64,000 bases of DNA from Jiangella alba. GTDB taxonomy: Bacteria; Actinomycetota; Actinomycetes; Jiangellales; Jiangellaceae. Of this stretch, positions 26,948 to 38,442 are shown one piece after another. Made by a program: the position numbers and the translations under genes. The stretch spans positions 248,001 to 312,000 of the forward strand of contig NZ_FNUC01000003.1 of NCBI RefSeq assembly GCF_900106035.1, written 5' to 3'. The notes under the pieces are model-generated. The model had not been told where the DNA came from, did no database searches, and saw nothing but the letters and a program-made list of their open reading frames with translations. Each line of letters starts with the position of its first letter. Positions within the stretch are counted from its first letter, which is position 1.

Positions 26948-27922
26948 GTGCGGCCCGCGCTCGTGCGCCTCCGACATACCGTCGCCCGCCTCGGGCACGC
27001 GGCGGCCGATCTCGCCCTCGGCAGCACGTGCGCCGGCTGCGGCGAGCACGCCGGCCTGCTCTGCCCACCCTGCCGTGCGGCGCTGCTGGGCTCGGCCGCG
27101 CGCCTCCGGACGGTTCCCGGTCGCCCCGACCTCCCGCTGGCCGGAGCCGCCGCCTACGCCGACGCCGTCGGTGCCGCGATCATCGATCACAAGGAACGTG
27201 GTCGCCTACCCCTGGCCAAGCCCCTCGGCGACGCCCTCGCTGTCGCGATCACCGCCACTACCGACCACCTCGCCGCTCCCATCCCCGACCGCGCCATCCA
27301 CGGCGCCGCCCCTGCCCTCGATCGCGCCACCCACGGCGCCATCCGCCTCGCTGCTCCCACCCCCAGCCGGGCCATCCATGCCGCCGCCCACGGCGCCCCC
27401 TACCTCGCCGCCCCTACCGTCGATCACGCCATCCACGGCGCCGCCACCCACGCCCGCGCCACCCACGCCCGCGCCACCCACCTCGCCGCGCCCACCCTCG
27501 ACCCCGCTGTCCTCGCCACCACCGCCTCCGGCCACGCCACCCACGGCGACCGCCCCATAGTCCTGATCCCGGTCCCGTCCGCGCCCTCCGCCGTCCGCCA
27601 CCGCGGCCACGACCCCGTCCTCCGCACCGCCCGCCGAGCCGCCGCCACCCTCCAGCGTTCCGGCCAGGCCGCCACCGTCGTCCCCTGCCTCCGACACGGC
27701 CGCCGCGTCGCCGACCAAGCCGGCCTCGACCGCCACGAACGCGAACACAACCTGTACGGATCCCTCGTCGCCACGGCCGCCGCGACCCGCCGCACCACCG
27801 GCTGCTGCGTCGTCATCGTCGACGACGTCATGACGACCGGGGCCACGCTGCGCGAGAGTGCCCGAGCGCTCGAGGCCGCCGGCCTGCGCCCTTGCGCGGC
27901 GGCGGTGATCGCGGTGGTGTGA
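26948..27922 (+). CDS. ComF-family phosphoribosyltransferase-like protein with repeat insertion
   Basis: ComF proteins are linked to DNA uptake or DNA-damage handling. The call rests on the N-terminal zinc finger CAGCGEHAGLLCPPC, the conserved YADAVGAAIIDHKERGR, and the PRPP loop VIVDDVMTTGATLRESA near the end. Conserved ComF would need about 230 residues; here about 90 extra residues lie between the two halves, composed of PDRAIHGA- and ATHARATHARATH-like repeats. The start is uncertain: GTG 26948 fits the family N-terminus, but the frame is open to ATG 26594. The position between lpqB and hpf is the mycobacterial order (Rv3242c). All motifs remain in one frame, so the gene is probably intact. 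Confidence 0.75.
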   Translation: MRPALVRLRHTVARLGHAAADLALGSTCAGCGEHAGLLCPPCRAALLGSAARLRTVPGRPDLPLAGAAAYADAVGAAIIDHKERGRLPLAKPLGDALAVAITATTDHLAAPIPDRAIHGAAPALDRATHGAIRLAAPTPSRAIHAAAHGAPYLAAPTVDHAIHGAATHARATHARATHLAAPTLDPAVLATTASGHATHGDRPIVLIPVPSAPSAVRHRGHDPVLRTARRAAATLQRSGQAATVVPCLRHGRRVADQAGLDRHEREHNLYGSLVATAAATRRTTGCCVVIVDDVMTTGATLRESARALEAAGLRPCAAAVIAVV

Positions 27923-28032
27923 CGTCGGCCTCGGCGGAGCAGAAATCAAGGGGTTCCACGTGTACGAAAGGCGACGAACGGCTAACGTTTGTGCATGGCA
28001 CCCATTGTCGATCCTCGACCCCACGAGGAAGG

Positions 28033-28103
28033 CCGGGTGCGAACCCCGGTGACTTGAGCGTGTGGGTGCCGCTTGACCGTCAGACCCCACACGACCGGGA
28101 GGT
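28033..28103 (+). promoter_or_regulatory. hpf leader hairpins and ribosome site
   Basis: CCGGG/CCCGG (28033-28048) and GTGTGGG/CCCACAC (28060-28092) form two small stems. The second ends four bases before the ribosome site GGGAGGT, six bases upstream of the GTG start. TAACGT at 27983 is a possible -10. Confidence 0.3.
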
Positions 28104-28108
28104 TTCGA

Positions 28109-28741
28109 GTGGATATCGTCATCAAGGGCCGTCACACGACCGTGCCGGAGCGATTCCGTAACCATGTCGCGGAGAAGCTCTCCAAACTCGACAAGATCGC
28201 TCACAAGGTCATCAGAGTGGACGTCGAGATCACGGCCGAGGCCAACCCTCGACAGACCGACCAGTCCGAACGGGTCGAACTGACCTTGCACTCCAAGGGC
28301 CCGGTCATCCGGGCCGAGGCGGCCGCCGCCGACCGGTACGCCGCGCTCGATCTCGCCACCGACAAGCTCGTCGCCCGGCTGCGCAAGGCGGCCGACCGCC
28401 GGCGCGTCCACCGCGGCAGCCGCACGCCGATCTCCGTCGCCGCGGCCACCGCCGGGCTCGACGGCGCCGCCATCCCCGCGCAGCCGACGCCCGCTCCCGC
28501 CGCGAAGGCGGCCACCGCGGTCGAGGAGCCGCCGGACGCCTACGCCGTCCCCGACTCCGGGCCCATGGTGGTCCGCGAGAAGACCCACCGCGCCGAGCCC
28601 ATGACGCTCGACCAAGCGCTCTACGAGATGGAACTGGTCGGCCACGACTTCTACCTGTACGTCGACGCCGAATCCAAGATGCCGAGCGTCGTCTACCGGC
28701 GTCGCGGCTACGACTACGGCGTCATCCGCCTCGACGTCTGA
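28109..28741 (+). CDS. hpf: Long-form ribosome hibernation promoting factor
   Basis: A 210-residue protein starting at GTG after GGGAGGT; the first residues VDIVIKGRHTTVPERFRNHV are the family N-terminus. The N-terminal ribosome-binding domain (1-100) carries the basic helix and ERVELTLHSKGPVIRAEA. The C-terminal dimerisation domain runs from about residue 155 to the end (PMTLDQALYEMELVGHDFYL, then VVYRRRGYDYGVIRL). Long HPF dimerises 70S ribosomes into inactive 100S particles in stationary phase. The linker is Ala/Pro-rich. secA lies downstream as in M. tuberculosis, but here two genes and a repeat array intervene. Confidence 0.93.
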   Translation: MDIVIKGRHTTVPERFRNHVAEKLSKLDKIAHKVIRVDVEITAEANPRQTDQSERVELTLHSKGPVIRAEAAAADRYAALDLATDKLVARLRKAADRRRVHRGSRTPISVAAATAGLDGAAIPAQPTPAPAAKAATAVEEPPDAYAVPDSGPMVVREKTHRAEPMTLDQALYEMELVGHDFYLYVDAESKMPSVVYRRRGYDYGVIRLDV

Positions 28742-28753
28742 CGTCGCCCCACC

Positions 28754-28789
28754 GCGTCGGCGCGTCCTCCGCGGAGGGCGCGCCGACGC
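28754..28789 (+). terminator. Hairpin terminator after hpf
   Basis: GCGTCGGCGCGTCCTC pairs with GAGGGCGCGCCGACGC over 16 bp with one G-U pair and a CGCG loop, 12 bases after the hpf stop. There is no T-run, as usual for GC-rich actinobacterial terminators. Confidence 0.6.
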
Positions 28790-28838
28790 GCGTCTGCACC
28801 GCCCCGACCCTGTCGGTGCCCGCTGATAGCTTCGCGAC

Positions 28839-30053
28839 ATGGCCAGACGAGAGAGGTTGACGAACGCGGCGGCCCGGCGGGTGGCGCTCGCGGCCCAGGG
28901 GTTCGCCGACCCCCGCCCGCCGAGCCCCGACCGGCGCGCCGTCCGCCGCGTCGTCGACCGCGTCGGCGTCGTGCAGATCGACTCCGTCAACGTGCTCTCG
29001 CGCTCGCACTACCTGCCGTTCTTCAGCCGCCTCGGCCCCTACCCGCGCGCCGAGGTCGACCGCGCGGCCAACAAGTCGCCGCGCATGCTGTTCGAGTACT
29101 GGGCCCACGAGGCGTCGCTGCTGCCGGTGCGCACCCAGCCGTACCTGCGCTCGCGCATGGCCCGCGCCGACGAGCTCGCCTGGGGCGGCATCCGGCGGCT
29201 GGCGCAGGAGAAGCCCGATTTCGTCGCCTGGGTGCTCGACGAGGTGAAGCGGCTCGGCCCGGTCACGTCCGGCGAGATCGAGCACGACGCCCCTCGCGAG
29301 AAGACCGACTGGGGCTGGAACTGGTCGGACGTGAAGACGGCGCTCGAGTACCTGTTCTGGGCCGGCGAGGTCACGGCGGCCGGCCGCAACGGCTCGTTCG
29401 CCCGGCTGTACGACATCCCCGAGCGGGTCCTGCACCGCGACGTCCTCTCGGTCCCGACGCCGACGCCCGACGAGTCGCATCGCGAGCTGGTCCGCATCGC
29501 CGCCCGGGCGCACGGGGTCGGGTCCGAGCAGTGCCTGCGCGACTACTTCCGCCTGCCCGTCGCCGGCGCGAAGTCGGCCATCGCCGAGCTGGTCGACGCC
29601 GGTGAGCTGCTGCCGGTCACCGTCGACGGCTGGAAGCGGCCGGCCTACCTCCATCGCGACGCCCGCGTGCCTCGCCGGGTCGACGCCCGGGCGCTGCTGA
29701 GCCCGTTCGACTCGCTCATCTGGGAACGCGCCCGCACCGAGGCGCTGTTCGGGTTCCGGTACCGGCTGGAGATCTACGTCCCGCCCGAGACACGCGTGCA
29801 CGGCTACTACGTGCTGCCGTTCCTGCTCGGCGACGAACTGGTGGCCCGGGTCGACCTCAAGGCCGACCGTCAGGCCGGAGTGCTGCTGGTGCAATCGGCG
29901 TGGGGCGAGCCCGGCTCACCGGCCGACACCCCCGACGAACTGGCCGACGAGCTGGTGTCGCTGGCCGGCTGGCTCGGCCTCTCCGGCGTGACGACCACCG
30001 GCCGCGGCGACATCGCCACCCCACTCCAGGAGGCCCTCGACCGCGCCGCCTGA
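28839..30053 (+). CDS. YcaQ/AlkX-type winged-helix DNA glycosylase
   Basis: A 404-residue protein of the HTH_42 family, whose characterised members unhook interstrand DNA crosslinks. The catalytic Q-x-D motif is Q46-I47-D48 in [19 protein letters not shown]. Tandem winged-helix regions follow, and a C-terminal beta domain starts at [20 protein letters not shown], both typical of the family. The ATG start follows only a weak ribosome site. It stands alone between the hpf terminator and the tandem repeat. The exact substrate cannot be read from sequence; the Q-x-D form is that of the E. coli YcaQ branch. Confidence 0.85.
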   Translation: MARRERLTNAAARRVALAAQGFADPRPPSPDRRAVRRVVDRVGVVQIDSVNVLSRSHYLPFFSRLGPYPRAEVDRAANKSPRMLFEYWAHEASLLPVRTQPYLRSRMARADELAWGGIRRLAQEKPDFVAWVLDEVKRLGPVTSGEIEHDAPREKTDWGWNWSDVKTALEYLFWAGEVTAAGRNGSFARLYDIPERVLHRDVLSVPTPTPDESHRELVRIAARAHGVGSEQCLRDYFRLPVAGAKSAIAELVDAGELLPVTVDGWKRPAYLHRDARVPRRVDARALLSPFDSLIWERARTEALFGFRYRLEIYVPPETRVHGYYVLPFLLGDELVARVDLKADRQAGVLLVQSAWGEPGSPADTPDELADELVSLAGWLGLSGVTTTGRGDIATPLQEALDRAA

Positions 30054-30235
30054 CCTCGACCCCACCCTGCCGGGCGGCCGCCCCTCCGCGCCGACCGTCC
30101 TCCGCCGGCCGCCGGAACGGTGCCAACTGCCCGGCGAAATGGCGAACGGCGCCGGCCCAGCGGGCAGCTATGCACGCTCGTCTCCTGCGGACGGCCGCCC
30201 TCCGCGCTCGGCGTCTGGTCCGCCGGCCGCAGGCG

Positions 30236-30980
30236 GCGCGAGACGGCGTCAGATCCGCCCGCCGCGGGACGCCGCAGGACGGCGTCAGGTCCGCCCGCCG
30301 CGGGGTGCTGCAGGGCGGCGTCTGGTCCCGGCCGCGGGGCGCTGCAGGACGGCGTGAGGTTCGCCGGCCGCGGGGCGGCGCGAGACGGTGTCAGATCCGC
30401 CCGCCGCGGGACGCCGCAGGACGGCGTCAGGTCCGCCCGCCGCGGGGTGCTGCAGGGCGGCGTCTGGTCCCGGCCGCGGGGCGCTGCAGGACGGCGTGAG
30501 GTTCGCCGGCCGCGGGGCGGCGCGAGACGGTGTCAGATCCGCCCGCCGCGGGACGCCGCAGGACGGCGTCAGGTCCGCCCGCCGCGGGGTGCTGCAGGGC
30601 GGCGTCTGGTCCCGGCCGCGGGGCGCTGCAGGACGGCGTGAGGTTCGCCGGCCGCGGGGCGGCGCGAGACGGTGTCAGATCCGCCCGCCGCGGGACGCCG
30701 CAGGACGGCGTCAGGTCCGCCCGCCGCGGCGTGCTGCAGGGCGGCGTCTGGTCCCGGCCGCGGGGCGCTGCAGGACGGCGTGAGGTTCGCCGGCCGCGGG
30801 GCGGCGCGAGACGGTGTCAGATCCGCCCGCCGCGGGACGCCGCAGGACGGCGTCAGGTCCGCCCGCCGCGGGGTGCTGCAGGGCGGCGTCTGGTCCCGGC
30901 CGCGGGGCGCTGCAGGACGGCGTGAGGTTCGCCAGCCGCGGGGCGGCGCGAGTCGGCGTCTGGTCCGCCCGCCGCGGGCG
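30236..30980. repeat. 142-bp tandem repeat, five units plus a partial sixth
   Basis: GCGCGAGACGGYGTCAGATC recurs at 30236, 30378, 30520, 30662 and 30804, with a divergent form at 30946, exactly 142 bases apart. Each unit is built of four related blocks of 36, 34, 36 and 36 bases with the pattern CGGCGTSAGGTYCGCC, then GCGGGGCG and GCAGG. The period is not a multiple of three, so the open frames over it are not genes. The 30054-30235 stretch before it holds no gene either. Confidence 0.9.
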
Positions 30981-31015
30981 GCGCAGGACGGCGGGCCGGC
31001 CGGACGTGCGCGGCG

Positions 31016-32185
31016 TCAGAGCAGCGGCTCGTCCGGGGGCAGGGAGCCCGCCGACCGCGGCAGCGGGTCGTCCGAGAGGAGGTCGTACCAGTGCAGGTCG
31101 AGGACGGTCCCGCCGCGGATCCGATCGCCGGCCCGCTCGACGCCGTAAGGCCGGAAGCCGGCCCGCTCGATCACCTTCCGCGACCCGTCGTTGCCGGTCA
31201 CGTGCGCGATCACGAGCCGCCGCAGGCCGAGCCCACCCGACGGCACCGGCGCGAACGCGTGCCGCGCCATCAGCCCGACCGCCTCGGTCGCCACGCCACG
31301 GCCCCGCGCCGCCGGGTGCACCCAATACCCGATCTCCGCCCCGCCGTCGTGCGTCAGCAGGCCCATCAGCGAGAACGCCCCGATCGCCGGCCCGCCCTCC
31401 GGTAGCGCCGCCGCCCAGTGCACACCCCGCCCCGAGGCCGCCTCCTCCTCACGGTCGCGGATGTAGGCGCGTGCGATGTCGCGCGTGTACGGCGACGGCA
31501 GCCCGCCCAGCCAGTGCTGCGTGACGGGGTCGTTGCAGGCCTCGACGACGGCGGCGGCGTCGGAGTCGGCGAACCGGCGCAGCGAAACCCGCGAGCCGCG
31601 CAGCGTCGGGACGTCCAGCCACGGCGACACCGGGCGCATCGGCTCGCCGGCCATCAGCGTCCCGACCCAGGTGTCGCGACGGATGCCGCGCTGCGCGTTG
31701 CCGCCGCGGATCAGGCCCTCGATCCGGAACCCGCACGCCCACGCGACCCGCCGCGACGCCCAGTTGCCGACGACGGCCCGCCAGCGCAGGTGCGTCAGCC
31801 CCAGCCCGATGTCGGCGAACGCGTATTCGGCGACCAGCCGGACCGCCCGCGAGACCAGTCGGTCGCCGCGGGCCTCGGGTCCCACCCAGTAGCCGACCTC
31901 GGCGGCGCCGTCGCCGTGCGAGCGCAGCCCGATGACGCCGTGAACGCGCCGGTCCTCCGGCGAGCGGATGGCCCAGACGAGATCCTGCTCGGTCTCCCAG
32001 CCGCGGCGGACGGCGTCCTCGACGAAGCTCTTGGCGTGCTCGTGCGTGTAGGGGGAGGGCAGCGTGGTCCAGCGCTGGATCTCGGGGTCCTGGCACAGCT
32101 CGGTGATGCGCTCGATGTCGGCGGCCACCGGCACCGCGAGCAGGAGGCGCTCTGCGCGGAGCTCGAACGGTTGCACGTCCTGCAT
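31016..32185 (-). CDS. Protein with two tandem GNAT acetyltransferase domains
   Basis: A 389-residue cytosolic protein. Two GNAT domains of the RimJ type follow each other: domain 1 (about 5-185) with GVIGLRSHGDGAAEVGYWVG, domain 2 (about 195-370) with AEIGYWVHPAARGRGVATEA and NDGSRKVIERAGFRPYG. Each begins with a similar R(L/V)xLR segment. The ATG was chosen because the family starts there; the open frame upstream has no similarity. It is divergent from secA. The last codons reach the end of the 142-bp repeat array. RimJ-like enzymes acetylate protein N-termini, but the substrate here is unknown. Confidence 0.85.
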   Translation of the reverse strand: MQDVQPFELRAERLLLAVPVAADIERITELCQDPEIQRWTTLPSPYTHEHAKSFVEDAVRRGWETEQDLVWAIRSPEDRRVHGVIGLRSHGDGAAEVGYWVGPEARGDRLVSRAVRLVAEYAFADIGLGLTHLRWRAVVGNWASRRVAWACGFRIEGLIRGGNAQRGIRRDTWVGTLMAGEPMRPVSPWLDVPTLRGSRVSLRRFADSDAAAVVEACNDPVTQHWLGGLPSPYTRDIARAYIRDREEEAASGRGVHWAAALPEGGPAIGAFSLMGLLTHDGGAEIGYWVHPAARGRGVATEAVGLMARHAFAPVPSGGLGLRRLVIAHVTGNDGSRKVIERAGFRPYGVERAGDRIRGGTVLDLHWYDLLSDDPLPRSAGSLPPDEPLL

Positions 32186-32217
32186 CCTGCCCGCTGCCGC
32201 GCTTCGAGGTCGAGTCG

Positions 32218-32245
32218 TTATCTTTTCCGTGACCCGACGTACCAT
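32218..32245 (+). promoter_or_regulatory. Possible secA promoter
   Basis: TTATCT (32218-32223) and TACCAT (32240-32245) are separated by 16 bases. They lie 80 bases before the secA start and 33 bases outside the divergent GNAT gene. Confidence 0.35.
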
Positions 32246-32325
32246 GGGTCGACGAGCCTCTGTACCTCCCCGGAGCCACCGGGCGCGACCAACGCCCAAG
32301 CCCGCTGCATAGGAGTTGACCCCGC

Positions 32326-35247
<2,922 letters not shown>

Positions 35248-35261
35248 GCTGATCCCCGGTC

Positions 35262-35294
35262 GAGCGGCCGCCGGCGTCCTGCTGGCGGCCGCTC
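35262..35294 (+). terminator. secA terminator hairpin
   Basis: GAGCGGCCGCC and GGCGGCCGCTC form a perfect 11-bp stem with an 11-base loop, 14 bases after the secA stop. No T-run follows. Confidence 0.65.
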
Positions 35295-35334
35295 GCCATT
35301 TCACGCCTGTCGTGCCGCCGCTGCCGTTCGCGCC

Positions 35335-35600
35335 GTCGGCTGGCCGTGCGGTGCGGTGGGTCCGTTCGCGGTCTGCTGCCGTTCGCCGGGTCGGCTGGCG
35401 GAACGGTGCGGTAAGTCCGCTCCGGTCTGCTGCCAGCGGCCGGGTCGGCTGGCGCGCCGTACGGTGCGGTGGGGTCTGCTGCCGGCCGGCGTATCAGCTG
35501 GCCGTACGGTGCCGCGGGTCCGCTCGCGGTCTGCTGCCGGCCGCCGGATCGGCTGGCGTGCGGTGCCGTAGTGCTGCCGCTGCCCCTGCCCCTGCCCCTG
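35335..35600. repeat. Degenerate tandem repeat downstream of secA
   Basis: Five units of 47-56 bases each begin with GTCGGCTGGC-like and end with GGTCTGCTGCCG-like sequence (starts near 35335, 35390, 35444, 35491 and 35547), followed by CTGCCCCTGCCCCTGCCC. The remaining gap to 35938 shows no gene. Confidence 0.7.
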
Positions 35601-35938
35601 CCGGTGCCGCGGCCGGTCGCCGGTTCGGCTTGCCGAGCGTCACGGTGACCGCGGCACAGCGCCTGACTCCGCACGCCCACCGGCGGGGTGGCTCGCTGGT
35701 GACCGCAGCGTCGCGCCGAGCGGGCCGGGCGCCGTCCGGCATTCGCTTCGCTGGACGGGTCACGCGCGTTCAGGCGGGTTGTCACGCCGCGGCGCCGATT
35801 CGTCGTCCGTTGTTGGCGGAATGTGTCCCGCATACGGCATCCGTCCGCTATCGTCCACTGTGACGCTCGGTGATGCCGGGTGTCACAATCCCCGGACGGC
35901 GGATGGGAGGAGCGGCCGCGACCGGCCGCGTAGTGCTC

Positions 35939-36904
35939 ATGACCCACACCTCGACCACCCACCACCAGCAACGATCCCCTCGCTCCATCGCCAGAACGGC
36001 CGTCACGCTCTGCGTGGCGGCCGTCGTGCTCGTGGGAGCGGCCCTCGGCGCGGCGGCGGACGCGTCGGCGGCGGAGACGACGGAATCGGCGGACCCACCG
36101 TCGGCCGTCATCACGCTGGGCGACTCGTACTCGTCGGGCCTCGGCGCCGGCGGCTATCTCGACGACTGCGACCGAACGCCGCGGGCGTGGAACAACCTGA
36201 TCTTCGGCGACGCGGTGTCCGACCGGACGCTGCTGGCCTGCTCGGGCGCACGGATCGCGGAGGTGACGCAGCAGGTGCGGCAGCTGGAGGCGATCCCCGG
36301 CGCCGGCGACCGGCTGATCACCGTCACGGTCGGCGGCAACGACGCGGGCTTCGCCGACGAGCTGGTCAACTGCCTGGTCTCGTTCCTGTCGTGCACCCGG
36401 CGTGAAGCCGAGCTGACCACGTTGATCAACAGCCTGCGCCAGCCGCTCGTGCAGCTCTACGACGCCGTGCAGGCGGCGGCGCCCGGCGACGAGGTGATCG
36501 TCGGCGGGTATCCGATGCTCGTTCCCGACCCGGCCGTGCGCAGCGACTGCCCGGCGCTGACCGGCCTGCTGTCCGACTCCGAGCGGCAGATGATCCGCCG
36601 CCTCGGCGTCCTGCTCAACGACGTCATCGACGCCGCTGCCGCCGACGCCGGCGTGGAGTCGGCCTCGGGCGAGGTGGCAGCCGGATTCGACGGACACGAG
36701 GCGTGCGCCAACGGGTCCGGTGACTGGCTCTACGGCCTGAAGATCTCGTGGTCGGCGGCGGACGAGCCGGGTACGGCGAGCGCCTCGCCGTACCAGCCGC
36801 AGTGGGACGTCGCGTCGTCATTCGTGCGTGACTCCTTCCATCCGACGGTGAACGGCCAGGCGGCCTACGCGGACGCGTTCGAGGAGGCCTGGGCGGCCCG
36901 CTGA
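35939..36904 (+). CDS. Secreted SGNH/GDSL-type hydrolase
   Basis: A 321-residue exported esterase or lipase. A Lys/Arg-containing N-terminus is followed by the hydrophobic signal core VTLCVAAVVLVGAALGAAA and an AxA cleavage region near residue 45. Catalytic Ser63 is in TLGDSYSSGLGAGGY (block I), the oxyanion Asn is in VTVGGNDAGF (block III), and D298 and H301 are in DSFHPTVNG (block V). Several cysteines suggest disulphides, as in streptomycete esterases. The start at ATG 35939 is chosen for the signal peptide; ATG 35903 and GTG 35933 are alternatives. Its 3' end overlaps the convergent gene by 40 bases. Confidence 0.85.
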   Translation: MTHTSTTHHQQRSPRSIARTAVTLCVAAVVLVGAALGAAADASAAETTESADPPSAVITLGDSYSSGLGAGGYLDDCDRTPRAWNNLIFGDAVSDRTLLACSGARIAEVTQQVRQLEAIPGAGDRLITVTVGGNDAGFADELVNCLVSFLSCTRREAELTTLINSLRQPLVQLYDAVQAAAPGDEVIVGGYPMLVPDPAVRSDCPALTGLLSDSERQMIRRLGVLLNDVIDAAAADAGVESASGEVAAGFDGHEACANGSGDWLYGLKISWSAADEPGTASASPYQPQWDVASSFVRDSFHPTVNGQAAYADAFEEAWAAR

Positions 36905-38202
36905 CCCCTGGTGCCGCCCTTGGCGCCGTTGGACGCGGCGCCAGGGGCGGCTCCGCGCAGGGTGCCGCGGCGGGCCGGGCCCGGCTCGGCGATGTCGAAG
37001 GCCGTGCACAACCACCGCCCGTCGTCGGCTTCGAGGCGCACCGCGACGGCCCGCGCCACCTCCCCGACCTGCACGACGACGCTCGCCTCGGCCACTCCAG
37101 GTGTGACGCGGCAGACACGCAGCGCCCGGATCCGCGGCCGCACGGCGGGCGCCTCCTCCTGCGCGACCGCCCGGCGGCTGAGGTCGCGGTAGACGGACTC
37201 GGCGGTCCACCGGACCAGCTGCTGCAGAGGGCGGCGGCCGTGCAGGCACTCGAGCGCCGACTGGGCCAGTCGGGCGGTCCACCGGCGCGGATCCGGCAGC
37301 TCATCGGCCGTTGTCGTCGTGGCGGTCGTGGCGGCGGTCGTCGTGGCGGTCGTGGCGGCCGGGGCGGCGGTCGTCGCGGCGGTCGCGATACGTGTGGTGG
37401 GCCCTGGCCCGGCTGTTGCGACGGCGACGGCGGTTGTGGCCCGGGTTCCGGCTCCTGACCTGACTGTGGCGGTGGCCGCGGTGGCGGTCCGGGTGGCCGG
37501 TCCAGGCTCTGTCGCGGTCGCGGTCGCGGTCGCGGCCCGGGTGGCGGGTCCGGACCCGCTGGCGGCTCTGGCAGGAGCCTTCGCTGGAGTACCGATTCCT
37601 GGTCTGGCTGCTGCGGCGGTCGTGGTCCGGGTGGCGGGTCTTGGTCCGGCGGCGGCTGGGGCGGTGGTCGTGGCTGGGCCTGCCGCGCAGGCGCGCGCGG
37701 TCTCGCTGAGCCCGCCGCTGTCGCGAGCCGGATCGGCGCCGCGGGCTTGGCCGGCGGCGCGGGCTTGGCCGGCGGCGCGGGCTTGGCCGGCGGCGCGGGC
37801 TTGGCTGGCGGCACGAGCCGGGGCAGTGGCGCGGGCTTGGCCAGCGGCGCGGGTTGCGGCGCCCTCGCGGGCCGGGCCGGCGGCGCTGTCGCGAGCCGGC
37901 TCGCGGGGCGCTCGGGGTTCGGGGCCGGGGTAGCGCAGCCACAGGCTGTCCGTCACCACCGCTGGGCCGACCCCGATGGGGCGCAGCTGGTCCTCGAAGA
38001 CGCCGTCGAGGTCGAGCGGAAGTGTCCCCTGGACCGCCGCCCCCGCCCCGGCCCCCGTCCCCGCTCCCGTGTCCGCCGTCCGCCGCTCGCCGCGGGGCAC
38101 GACGACACCCAGTTCGTCGTCGAAAGGCGGCTCGGTGACCGGGACCGGCAGCAGGCGCACCCGGCTCACGTACGGCTCGGGCGGTGCGGACGTGGCGGTC
38201 AT
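36865..38202 (-). CDS. Rv3235-family protein with long Ala/Thr-rich repeat linker
   Basis: A 445-residue protein behind a good ribosome site (AGGAGG). The C-terminal 130 residues carry the Rv3235-family core: RWTARLAQSALECLHGRRPL, VYRDLSRRAVAQE and RVCRVTPGVAEASVVVQVGE. The first 90 residues include a short conserved N-terminus. The middle, about residues 105-310, is almost only Ala, Thr, Arg, Pro and Gly, with AGQARAAGQARAAGQAR and ATTA-type repeats. Family members are usually under 200 residues, so the linker is an expansion. The protein lies near secA as in M. tuberculosis. Function is unknown; no signal peptide is seen. Confidence 0.7.
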   Translation of the reverse strand: MTATSAPPEPYVSRVRLLPVPVTEPPFDDELGVVVPRGERRTADTGAGTGAGAGAAVQGTLPLDLDGVFEDQLRPIGVGPAVVTDSLWLRYPGPEPRAPREPARDSAAGPAREGAATRAAGQARATAPARAASQARAAGQARAAGQARAAGQARGADPARDSGGLSETARACAAGPATTTAPAAAGPRPATRTTTAAAARPGIGTPAKAPARAASGSGPATRAATATATATEPGPATRTATAATATVRSGAGTRATTAVAVATAGPGPTTRIATAATTAAPAATTATTTAATTATTTTADELPDPRRWTARLAQSALECLHGRRPLQQLVRWTAESVYRDLSRRAVAQEEAPAVRPRIRALRVCRVTPGVAEASVVVQVGEVARAVAVRLEADDGRWLCTAFDIAEPGPARRGTLRGAAPGAASNGAKGGTRGQRAAQASSNASA

Positions 38203-38303
38203 CGCGGCCTCCTGACTGGGCGGACATCGGCGTCAGGAGCATCGAAACCGCCGGGCGGCGACGGGGTCAACGGCATCGGGCGGCCGGGCAGACCCGAGGC
38301 GGG

Positions 38304-38374
38304 AACGGGCAAACGGGCAACCTCTGGGGAGCCCGGAAACGGTGAACGGGCAACCGGTGAAGGGGAACGGGCAA
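38304..38374. promoter_or_regulatory. Four AACGGGCAA boxes between divergent genes
   Basis: The nonamer AACGGGCAA occurs at 38304, 38312, 38345 and 38366, all on the plus strand, in the 240-base gap between the Rv3235-like gene and the patatin gene. Repeated boxes in a divergent promoter region suggest a regulator binding site, though no regulator is known. Confidence 0.4.
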
Positions 38375-38442
38375 ACACGGTTCTGTCACATTCCGACCAT
38401 TGATGCGTGGCACGAACCAGCTTGTTGCAGGAGAATCAACAA

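Noticed and set aside
25819-27190. Minus-strand frames over lpqB end and comF start
   Set aside because: Gly/Arg-rich shadows of low-complexity sequence with no motifs or ribosome sites.
30236-30980. CRISPR array
   Set aside because: The repeats are adjacent with no unique spacers, and no cas gene is in the window.
30139-31524. Several overlapping plus-strand open frames with PPAAG/RGALQDG repeats
   Set aside because: They arise from the 142-bp tandem repeat, whose length is not a multiple of three, so the same peptide appears in all frames. They are not genes.
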